Shown here in pieces: positions 35,549-42,480 of a stretch of 64,000 nt of DNA. This DNA comes from Defluviimonas salinarum (GTDB lineage: Bacteria; Pseudomonadota; Alphaproteobacteria; Rhodobacterales; Rhodobacteraceae). Position numbers and translations under genes: made by a program. The stretch lies in the NCBI RefSeq assembly GCF_026013545.1, contig NZ_JAPDOG010000018.1, forward strand, positions 1 through 64,000. The letters run 5' to 3'. The notes beneath the pieces were generated by a model. The model saw nothing but the letters and a program-made list of their open reading frames with translations, ran no database searches and had not been told where the DNA came from. Position 1 is the first letter of the stretch. Each line of letters opens with the position of its first letter.

Positions 35549-36589
35549 TCAGTTCGGGCGTTTCGCCTTCTTCGCCTGCTTGACGACCTTCGCGAAGGCC
35601 TTGCCGCGGCGGCGCTTCTCGGCGGCCGAGGCGGCATGGGCGGCGTCCTCGGCTCGAAGCTTCTTCCAGCGGTCGAGGCGCGCGGCGTCGACCTGGCCGG
35701 CGGCGATCGCCGCCTGCACGGCGCAGCCGGGCTCCGGCCCGTGGGTGCAGTCGCGGAAGCGGCATTCGCCGGTCAGCCCGGTGATCTCGGCGAAGGCTTC
35801 GTCGATCCCCTCGGCCATGTCGGTGAGCCTCAGTTCCCGCATCCCCGGCGTGTCGATCAGCCAGCCGCCGCCCGGGATCGGATGCATCTCGCGCGCGGTC
35901 GTGGTGTGGCGACCCTTCATGTCGTCCTCGCGCACCGTAGCGGTCTCGAGGTCGATGCCGGTGAGTGCCGAGGCGAGCGTCGACTTGCCGACCCCGGACA
36001 TGCCGAGGAAGGCGACGGTGCGGCCCGGCCCGCACCAGGGCCTGAGCGCCTCGGCCGCGGCTTCGGCCTTGGCGTTCAGCAGGATCGCCGGGACCGCGGG
36101 CGCGATGGCGCGGAGCCGGTCGAGGTAGGTTTCCGGATCGTCGGCCTTGTCGGCCTTGGTCACGACGAGGACCGGCGGGATGCCGCCCGCGTGGGCGAGC
36201 GCCAGGTAGCGTTCGAGCCGCGCCTCGTTGAACTCCTCGGTCGCCGAGGTGGTGATGAAGACCGTGTCGACATTGGCCACGATGAGCTGTTCGCGCGAGG
36301 CCTCGCCCGCCGCGCGCCGGAAGATCCGGCTGTGGCGGTCGAGGAGCCGGGCCACGCGGTCGGTCGCGGGATCGGCGAGCACCCAGTCGCCGACAGCGAC
36401 ATCGCCGGCGGAAAGATCCGGCGGCAGCGTCAGGAGGAGCGGCCCCGCTTCGGAAAGCGCGGTCAGCCGGTCGCGGTGGACGCCCGTCACGCGGGCGGGG
36501 GAAAAGGCGCCGAACTCATCGGTGTCGAGCTGGCGCTGGAAATTTGCCGACCATCCGAGATCGGCGAGCGTGTGGGAATTCAGGGTCAA
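35549..36589 (-). CDS. rsgA: Ribosome small-subunit-dependent GTPase A
   Basis: The 346-residue protein is a circularly permuted GTPase that checks maturation of the 30S subunit. An OB-like N-terminal domain is followed by the G4 motif VVTKADKAD, then the P-loop GMSGVGKSTL. The G3-like DTPGMREL comes next, then a C-terminal zinc-binding segment (ECRFRDCTHGPEPGCAV). The start is a TTG at 36589 with GAGGGCAGAGAC upstream; no in-frame ATG preserves the N-terminus. It lies downstream of the SRP RNA gene on the same strand. Confidence 0.93.
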   Translation of the reverse strand: MTLNSHTLADLGWSANFQRQLDTDEFGAFSPARVTGVHRDRLTALSEAGPLLLTLPPDLSAGDVAVGDWVLADPATDRVARLLDRHSRIFRRAAGEASREQLIVANVDTVFITTSATEEFNEARLERYLALAHAGGIPPVLVVTKADKADDPETYLDRLRAIAPAVPAILLNAKAEAAAEALRPWCGPGRTVAFLGMSGVGKSTLASALTGIDLETATVREDDMKGRHTTTAREMHPIPGGGWLIDTPGMRELRLTDMAEGIDEAFAEITGLTGECRFRDCTHGPEPGCAVQAAIAAGQVDAARLDRWKKLRAEDAAHAASAAEKRRRGKAFAKVVKQAKKAKRPN

Positions 36590-36746
36590 GTCTCTGCCCT
36601 CGTCATAGATCGAAATCCTTGCCCGGCGGTTGACGGCGCGGGCGGGTGATGTCGGGACGGGCGGGGCGGATCAAGGTCTCAGACGGCCCCGGCCCGGAGG
36701 GAATGAAGCTCTGCCATGTCCTTCTCCTGAAGCGGGTGTCGAGGGT
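36590..36746 (-). other. Leader between SRP RNA and rsgA with a tiny ORF
   Basis: On the minus strand CAGGAGAAGGAC precedes ATG at 36717, giving a 12-codon frame MAELHSLRAGAV. A second frame through the same DNA ends IRPARPDITRPRRQPPGKDFDL just before rsgA but has no good start. The strong ribosome-binding site makes a leader peptide conceivable; otherwise nothing is recognised. Confidence 0.25.
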
Positions 36747-36840
36747 GAGAGGCTGGACAACGACCCAAGCGGGGCTCGTTACGGCTGCTTCCTTCCGGAC
36801 CTGACCGGGTTGGCGAGGCGCTCGCCCGCGCCAACCTCTC
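36747..36840 (-). ncRNA. ffs: Signal recognition particle 4.5S RNA
   Basis: The minus strand carries the universal SRP core GGTCAGGTCCGGAAGGAAGCAGCC (split here: GGTCAGGTCCGG then AAGGAAGCAGCC), the Ffh-binding hairpin. The 5' end GAGAGGTTGGC (near 36840) pairs with the 3' end CAGCCTCTC (near 36747), closing a rod of about 94 nt, the usual size of bacterial 4.5S RNA. The RNA works with Ffh and FtsY in membrane protein targeting. Confidence 0.93.
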
Positions 36841-36987
36841 GGGGCCCGATATAGGCGAGGGCCGGCGGATTCGCAAGGCGGCTGGATGTCGGCATCCCGT
36901 CGGCGTTGCGTATGGCACGACCGCGCGCCGGGCAGGGGCCGCGTTAACCCGGTTCTGCGAGGCTGGGGCGAGCCGCAAGGAGCAACG

Positions 36988-37458
36988 ATGACCGACCGTC
37001 CCGTCCCGCCGAAGCGTTTCGCCCAGACCCGCACCGCGCGGCTCGCCCGCGCCCGCCTCGCCCGCCACCTGCAGGGCCTCGGCGACGACGAGGGGCTGTG
37101 GCTCCGGGTGCAGGAGCGGGTTCCCGAGGCCTGGGCGACGGTCGAGGAGGATCTCGACTGCGAGGAGGAGAAGGTGAAGGTCACGTTGAGGTTCGACGCG
37201 AGCGTCGCGAAGCTCTTCCGGGCGATGGGCAAGGGCTACCAGGCGCGGATCAACCATGTGCTGGCCACCTATGCGCAGATGCGGATGGGCGAGATCGAAA
37301 GGCAGGCGCGCGCGCTTCGGGCGGTGATGGCGGAATACGGCGTCATCCAGTCCGAGGAGGCGCGGCAGCGCTACCTCGCGATGCGCGAGGACAGTGACAT
37401 CTTCGATGCCGAGGCGCGGGCGGTGCTCGACGCGGCCCTCGGGGTGACGGGGATGTGA
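36988..37458 (+). CDS. BrnA-like antitoxin-family protein, no toxin partner seen
   Basis: The 156-residue protein contains the BrnA-type ribbon-helix-helix segment KVTLRFDASVAKLFRAMGKG followed by YQARINHVLATYAQ. Here it sits in the middle of a longer protein with a basic N-terminus and an acidic, helical C-terminal extension. True BrnA proteins are about 80-100 residues and follow brnT. No brnT-like gene is on either side, so this is either a stand-alone regulator or an orphaned antitoxin derivative. A CGCAAGGAGCAACG ribosome-binding site precedes the ATG. Confidence 0.7.
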   Translation: MTDRPVPPKRFAQTRTARLARARLARHLQGLGDDEGLWLRVQERVPEAWATVEEDLDCEEEKVKVTLRFDASVAKLFRAMGKGYQARINHVLATYAQMRMGEIERQARALRAVMAEYGVIQSEEARQRYLAMREDSDIFDAEARAVLDAALGVTGM

Positions 37459-37585
37459 CGGGACGGGATGACGCGGCGCCCTGCCGTGAAAGGCGATCCC
37501 CGGAGGCCAGACCCGGTGCGATCGGATGCCGGGATGCGGCGGGCGGGGGCGATCCCGATCGCGGTCAGGGAGAGCCACGGCGCGA

Positions 37586-37599
37586 TTGATCAGGGTCAA
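37586..37599. promoter_or_regulatory. FNR-type box upstream of the DUF1254/DUF1214 gene
   Basis: TTGATCAGGGTCAA is an FNR box (consensus TTGAT-N4-ATCAA) with one substitution. Inverted, it reads TTGACCCTGATCAA, nearly the same as the boxes at 56837 and 61555. Its centre is 75 bp before the ATG at 37668. A class II FNR site at -41.5 would put the transcript start near 37634, leaving a 34-base leader. Confidence 0.55.
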
Positions 37600-37667
37600 G
37601 GCCGGTTCGGGGACCACGCGCTAAGAGGTCCACCTGCACTCTGAACCGCTGACCGCAAACCGGAGGT

Positions 37668-38678
37668 ATGAAGATGCGAATGACGATTCTGACGCTGGTG
37701 CTCTGCGCCCCGACCCTCGCCCTTGCCGAGCAGGTCACGCTCGAGAACCTTGTCCGCGCGGAATCCGATACGATGATCCGGGCCAACCTGGCGAGCTACG
37801 GTGTCGGACTGGGCGAGATCGTCCACGAGCGCGAGCCGGTGTCGGCCGAGGGCGCGCAGCCGATCATCCGCGCCAACCAGGACACGCTCTACTCCGCCAT
37901 TGTGCTGGATCTGTCCGAGCCGGCGACGGTCACGCTGCCGGAGGCTGGCGGCCGTTTCCAGTCCATGCTGGTGATCAGCCAGGACCACTACAATTTCGTG
38001 GAGGCGACGCCGGGCGCCTATGAGTTGACCGAGGATGAGGTCGGCACGCGGTTTGCCTTCGTCCTGTTCCGCACCTTCGTCGATGCGTCCGACCCGTCCG
38101 ATCTTGCCGGGGCGCACGCCGCGCAGGACGGGATCCAGGTGAGCGGCGGCGGCGCCGGACCGTTCGAGGCGCCGGACTGGGACCTCGAGAGCCTCGCCGG
38201 GGCGCGCAAGGCGCTGAACGATCTGGCGGCCGCGACGGGCTTCGACGCTTCCCGTGCCTTCGGCCGCAAGGACGAGGTCGACCCCATCGACCACATGGTC
38301 GGCGCGATGGCGGGATGGGCCGGGCAGCCGGCCACGACGGCCAGCGCCGTCATCGGCAGCGTCGAGGCGAATGACGGCAAGACTCCGCATAGGGTCACGG
38401 TGAAGGACGTGCCCGTCGACGCCTTCTGGTCGGTGACGGTCTACAATGCCGACGGCTACCTGGAGCCCAACGACCTCGGCCGCAACAGCTACAACAACAG
38501 CTCGGCCAAGCCGAACGACGACGGTTCCTACACGCTTAACTTCGGCGGCTGCGATGACGGGCGGATCAACTGCATCCCGGTAACCCCTGGCTGGAACTAC
38601 ACCGTCCGCCTCTACAAGCCGCGCGCCGAGATCCTCGACGGCAGCTGGACGTTCCCGGCGATCGAGCCCGCCGGCTGA
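37668..38678 (+). CDS. Periplasmic DUF1254/DUF1214 protein
   Basis: The 336-residue protein starts with a Sec signal peptide (MKMRMTILTLVLCAPTLALA, cleaved after about residue 20). A DUF1254-like N-terminal half (PIIRANQDTLYSAIVLDLSEP in part, and MLVISQDHYNF) precedes a DUF1214 C-terminal half (DAFWSVTVYNADGYLEPN, YNNSS, GWNYTVRLYKPR). Family members are exported beta-rich proteins of unknown activity. GGAGGTATGAAG precedes the start; an in-frame ATG two codons later is an alternative. The FNR-type box upstream suggests expression under low oxygen. Confidence 0.8.
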   Translation: MKMRMTILTLVLCAPTLALAEQVTLENLVRAESDTMIRANLASYGVGLGEIVHEREPVSAEGAQPIIRANQDTLYSAIVLDLSEPATVTLPEAGGRFQSMLVISQDHYNFVEATPGAYELTEDEVGTRFAFVLFRTFVDASDPSDLAGAHAAQDGIQVSGGGAGPFEAPDWDLESLAGARKALNDLAAATGFDASRAFGRKDEVDPIDHMVGAMAGWAGQPATTASAVIGSVEANDGKTPHRVTVKDVPVDAFWSVTVYNADGYLEPNDLGRNSYNNSSAKPNDDGSYTLNFGGCDDGRINCIPVTPGWNYTVRLYKPRAEILDGSWTFPAIEPAG

Positions 38679-38803
38679 TTATCGCCCGCACGGATTGGGA
38701 AGCCGGTTTGCGGCTGGACGGCCCGCGATCGCTGCAAGAATATGGAGAGCGGCACAACGCCAACAGCCGCACGGTTGCGAAGGGGCACCCCGGGGAGGCC
38801 GCG

Positions 38804-39274
38804 ATGAAGAGCGATACCGATCATCTGCGTCACGCCGTGAAGGTCGCCGCCGAGAGCCGTGCGAGCGGCAATCATCCGTTCGGGGCGCTCCTGGTCGGGC
38901 CAGAGGGCGACGTGCTCCTGTCGTCGGGGAACACCTATGCGCAGGATCGCGGCGTCGGGCATGCCGAGGCGAACGTGGCCCGCGCGGCCGCGCAGCAATA
39001 CGACCCGGCATTCCTCGAGCGCTGCACGCTGGTGACCTCGGTCGAGCCGTGCTGCATGTGTGCCGGGGCCTGTTACTGGGCCGGCATCGGCACCGTGGTC
39101 TATGGGCTCAGCGAAAAGCGGCTGGCCGAACTGACCGGGGACAATCCGGAGAACCTGACCCTCGATCTGAGCTGCCATCAGGTGTTCGCCGCCGGACGTC
39201 GCCACGTGGCGGTGCGTGGCCCGTTCCCTGACCTCGAAGACGAGATCGTGAAGGACCACAAGGATTTCTGGTGA
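38804..39274 (+). CDS. Nucleoside/guanine deaminase-family protein
   Basis: The 156-residue cytidine-deaminase-fold protein has the zinc motifs HAEANVARAA (catalytic HAE) and EPCCMCAGACYW (PCxxC). The fold and length match guanine deaminase GuaD/nucleoside deaminases that convert guanine, cytosine or related bases. GGGGAGGCCGCG precedes the ATG at 38804, preferred over an upstream in-frame ATG at 38708. It stands alone after the DUF1254 gene. Confidence 0.85.
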   Translation: MKSDTDHLRHAVKVAAESRASGNHPFGALLVGPEGDVLLSSGNTYAQDRGVGHAEANVARAAAQQYDPAFLERCTLVTSVEPCCMCAGACYWAGIGTVVYGLSEKRLAELTGDNPENLTLDLSCHQVFAAGRRHVAVRGPFPDLEDEIVKDHKDFW

Positions 39275-39338
39275 CGGCTCTCCGTAGGGGCAGAGGGCCG
39301 CGCGGCGAAGGAGCGGGAGCCGAACCGCGCCCCTGGGG

Positions 39339-40490
39339 TCATTCGAAGACGATGCGGATCGGCGTCTGCCCCAGGATCTCGCCCAGCCGCGTCTGGGGAG
39401 CATGTCCGTATCGCGGATTGTTGTTCAGCCCCTGGCCGATCAGCTGAACCACCTCCGGCGAGCCGGCGTACTTGGAATGGCTGCCGGATGCGGAATCCTC
39501 GATCGCCGAGAGGTCGATGGCCGTCACGCCGAGCTCGGACAGCGCCTCGGCATCGGCGGCGCCGACACGCGGAACGCCGCCGGCCAGCCGGCGCGAGGCC
39601 TTGAGGGCCACGTCGTCCTTGGACAGCAGGACGAAGAAGTTGCCCGGATCGGGGCCGAGTTGCCGCATCTGGGTCCGGAAGAGATCGAGGTCGATGTCGG
39701 GCGAGGCGAGGATGACGTATTGCAGGCGGCCGGTGCGGTTGAACTGGCCTTTCTGGGCCCGGTCGACGATCGCCTCCATGGTCAGGAAGGTGCCCATGGA
39801 ATGGGCGAAGAGGTCGAAGCCCTCGGCATGGGTTCGTCCGAGAATATCGGCCGTTTCGATAAGCTTGGGGCGCGCCACGAGGGCGCTGTTCAGGTCGTAG
39901 ACATAGCGCGTCGCCTTGCCCGCCGAGGCCCAGGTGAAGAGCACCGGCACGCCGGTGAAACCGGTGTCCTCGACGAACTGGCCGACCCGCAGAAGCGCGT
40001 CGCTCGCCGTGTTGTTGAAGCCGTGAACGAAGAGGAGGATGTCTCTGTCGCCGGGCGGGCGCTTGCGCAGTTCCGCCTCGATGGCGGCGATGAAGGCGCG
40101 GTCGCTGGCGTAGACCGACGGCTCGACGATCGCGAATTCCGTGCGCGGATCGGGCGGGAGCTTTTCCGGGCGCTCCAACTCGCCGGTGACATGGGTCGGG
40201 GGAACCGACACATCGACAGAGGCGAGGCCCAGCTCCGGGGCGCGCTCGCCCGAGTATAGCGCGCCGACGACCTCGGAAGCCGCGCGCGTCGTCGCGATGA
40301 AGATCTTGTGCTGGTGGGCCGCGGCCACGGAGGCGACGGGGACCTCGGGGTTGTCGATGCCGATGAGTTCGGGCGGCTTCCCGCAGGAGGCGAGCCACAG
40401 CGCCGTGCAGGCGATCGCGAGGCGGCTGAGCGGCAGCGCCGTACGTCCGGACACGCGGCGCCCCGGTATCGGAGATTTCTGCTCGGCCAT
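39339..40490 (-). CDS. Lipoprotein alpha/beta-hydrolase, DUF900 family
   Basis: The 383-residue protein has a lipoprotein signal (LAIACTALWLASC, lipobox cysteine near residue 36). A DUF900 hydrolase domain follows: IFIATTRA, DILLFVHGFNNTASDAL, the nucleophile elbow FAHSMGTF and YVILASPDIDLDLF. It should be anchored in a membrane facing the periplasm; the substrate is unknown. The start at 40490 has GGAGACTGGGTG upstream and places the lipobox correctly. Confidence 0.82.
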   Translation of the reverse strand: MAEQKSPIPGRRVSGRTALPLSRLAIACTALWLASCGKPPELIGIDNPEVPVASVAAAHQHKIFIATTRAASEVVGALYSGERAPELGLASVDVSVPPTHVTGELERPEKLPPDPRTEFAIVEPSVYASDRAFIAAIEAELRKRPPGDRDILLFVHGFNNTASDALLRVGQFVEDTGFTGVPVLFTWASAGKATRYVYDLNSALVARPKLIETADILGRTHAEGFDLFAHSMGTFLTMEAIVDRAQKGQFNRTGRLQYVILASPDIDLDLFRTQMRQLGPDPGNFFVLLSKDDVALKASRRLAGGVPRVGAADAEALSELGVTAIDLSAIEDSASGSHSKYAGSPEVVQLIGQGLNNNPRYGHAPQTRLGEILGQTPIRIVFE

Positions 40491-40683
40491 CACCCAGTCT
40501 CCATGCACAACATGATCCCGGCCCGGAGGTTTCGGACCGTTGGATCGCCCGGCCCATCGGGCAACGGGTGACCAGCGGCCGAGGCGAGCGCGGGCCGGTT
40601 CTTCGCGGCGATGCTCACATGCTTTGGCGCGGTCGCGCAACGCCCAACTTGATCGCGGGCCGGCGGCGTGGCATCGGATCCAT

Positions 40684-41163
40684 ATGACAGGGTTCACCAT
40701 TTCGGAACTGGCGGCGGGCGGCGGGCGGCTCGCGCTCTGCCCGATGCCGGGGCGGGGCGGAGATTATGCCGGCGATCTCGCGGCGATTCTCGGCTGGGGA
40801 CCTTCGCTCGTCCTGACGATGGCGACGGGGCCAGAGCTTGCGGCGATGGGGGCGCTCGGGCTCTCGGGCGATCTCGCGGCGCGGGGGATCGGCTGGCACC
40901 ACCTGCCGGTCGCGGATTTCGGCGCCGACAGCGCGGCGCTGCGCGAGGGCTGGGGGGCCGCGTCGCAGGCGGCGCGGGCGGAGCTTGCGGCGGGGCGGGG
41001 GGTGCTGGCGCATTGCTTGGGCGGCTGCGGCCGCTCGGGCATGGCGGTGCTGCGGCTCATGGTCGAGGCGGGCGAGGCGCCAGAGGCGGCGCTGGCGCGG
41101 CTCCGCGTGGTCCGGCCCTGCGCGGTCGAGACCGAGGCGCAGCGGCTCTGGGCGGCGCGGTAG
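40684..41163 (+). CDS. Dual-specificity-type protein phosphatase
   Basis: The 159-residue protein carries the cysteine-phosphatase loop HCLGGCGRSG near residue 110 and a candidate general-acid aspartate upstream in VADFGAD. That fits the C-x5-R dual-specificity/tyrosine phosphatase fold. The N-terminal half (LALCPMPGRGGDYAGDLAAI) resembles small phosphatases often found beside ribosylation or metabolic genes. No kinase is adjacent, so the substrate is unknown. Confidence 0.75.
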   Translation: MTGFTISELAAGGGRLALCPMPGRGGDYAGDLAAILGWGPSLVLTMATGPELAAMGALGLSGDLAARGIGWHHLPVADFGADSAALREGWGAASQAARAELAAGRGVLAHCLGGCGRSGMAVLRLMVEAGEAPEAALARLRVVRPCAVETEAQRLWAAR

Positions 41164-41211
41164 CGCCGCCGCGCGGGCGGGTCGCGCGGAAGACCGGGGC
41201 GGTCCGGTGCG

Positions 41212-42051
41212 ATGCTGTATGCTCACTCAGAAGAGTCGACGCGCGGGTTTCGCCACCGACGGCGCCACGCGCGTCCGGAAGCGGGAGCGAGAGAGACATC
41301 ACTGACCCGCGCGCTGCTCATTGCCGCCTCGGTGGCGATGGCCGCCCTCGGATCCGGCCGGTCCGCGAATGCCGAGAGCTTCGCCGGTTCCACCAATGAC
41401 GCTCGCATCCTTATCGCGTTTCAGGCCGACGAGGCGGCGGTGCAGGCGATGCTGTCCGTGGGCTGGCAGTCGGTGCCGTTTCCGGGCGGGGCGCTCGACG
41501 GTGCCAACATGCTTCTGGTCCTCGTCGACCGCTACCTTGCCCGCGACGCCGAGGGCAATCCCTCCGATCCGGCGAGCTTTCGCACGACGGCGCTTGTCTG
41601 CCTCGCGAAAGGGGAGGGATCGGAGGAGGAGCGGACCTATGCCACGGCTGAGCGCTATGACCCCTATGGCAATGGCGAGGCGGCGGAGATCCGGCGGTCG
41701 GCGACGCTTGAAAGCGCGGGCACCGCGGCGCCGAAATGGGCCGAGGAATGGACGCTCGCGCCCGAGAGCGGCGGCGAGTTGACCTTCACGCTGCGCTACC
41801 AGTCCGGCACGCCGTCCTGGTCGGCGAGCGAGGCCTTGCCCTATTCCAACACCAATCCCGACTTCCACCGCATCTACCGCTTCGACCAACTCGTCGATCT
41901 CGCCATGAGCGAGCCCTTGGGCAAGGCGCTCGACGGGGACATGTCGCTCGGGTCGAGCGTGGAGGGGCTGGCCGGGCTCTTCGACGGCAGCGAGAAAGTC
42001 GTCGCGGCGATGGTGATCCCGATGTATGTCCGCGAGGTCTTCCTGCCCTGA
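41212..42051 (+). CDS. Exported protein of unknown function; start uncertain
   Basis: The frame encodes a signal-peptide-like stretch (LTRALLIAASVAMAALG, ending SANAES). A soluble domain follows with LVLVDRYLARDAEGNP, EEWTLAPESGGELTFTLRYQ and RIYRFDQLVDLAMSEPLG. The only upstream ATG (41212) would put 30 charged residues before the signal peptide. The first residue of a natural signal peptide is encoded by CTG at 41302, with GGGAGCGAGAG before it; the next in-frame ATG is at 41338. I do not recognise the family. Confidence 0.55.
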   Translation: MLYAHSEESTRGFRHRRRHARPEAGARETSLTRALLIAASVAMAALGSGRSANAESFAGSTNDARILIAFQADEAAVQAMLSVGWQSVPFPGGALDGANMLLVLVDRYLARDAEGNPSDPASFRTTALVCLAKGEGSEEERTYATAERYDPYGNGEAAEIRRSATLESAGTAAPKWAEEWTLAPESGGELTFTLRYQSGTPSWSASEALPYSNTNPDFHRIYRFDQLVDLAMSEPLGKALDGDMSLGSSVEGLAGLFDGSEKVVAAMVIPMYVREVFLP

Positions 42052-42068
42052 CGGGCCGGGGTGCCGGC

Positions 42069-42416
42069 TCAGCTTCCGAGCGGGTCCTCGCGGCACCAGA
42101 TCCGGGTGAAGGCGCCGGTGCAGGTGGCCGCGTGGTTCAGCCCCTTGACGTGGAAGCGGGTGTAGAGCACGCGGTCCTCGATGGTGACGTCGAGGCTCTG
42201 GCGCAGGAGGGTGAAGCAGTCCGAGGGGCGGAGCTTGCAGCCGACGAGCGCGATGGTCGCGACCGGGTCGTCCCCGGTGCCGACGTCGGTTGTCGCGATG
42301 CGGCGTTCGATCGCGGCGCGCAGATGCGCGTCGAACGCGTCCGAACCGGGCCGGGTGAGCCAGGCCGCGCCGGCGGCGATGCCGGCGAGAACCGGAAGCC
42401 AAAGGATCAGACGCAC
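42069..42416 (-). CDS. Small membrane-anchored protein of unknown function
   Basis: The 115-residue protein begins with one hydrophobic anchor (LILWLPVLAGIAAGAAWL). A periplasmic domain with four cysteines follows (VGCKLRPSDCFTLL, ATCTGAFTRIWC), suggesting two disulfides. GGAGGTCCCGCC precedes the ATG. The family resembles short alphaproteobacterial DUF4359-like proteins, but that is a weak impression. It is transcribed towards the previous gene and downstream of cpdB. Confidence 0.55.
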   Translation of the reverse strand: MRLILWLPVLAGIAAGAAWLTRPGSDAFDAHLRAAIERRIATTDVGTGDDPVATIALVGCKLRPSDCFTLLRQSLDVTIEDRVLYTRFHVKGLNHAATCTGAFTRIWCREDPLGS

Positions 42417-42480
42417 GGCGGGACCTCCTGATTGCCCGCCGCTTATGCCCTGCCGGGCGGCCGTCGTCGAGGCCCGGCCG

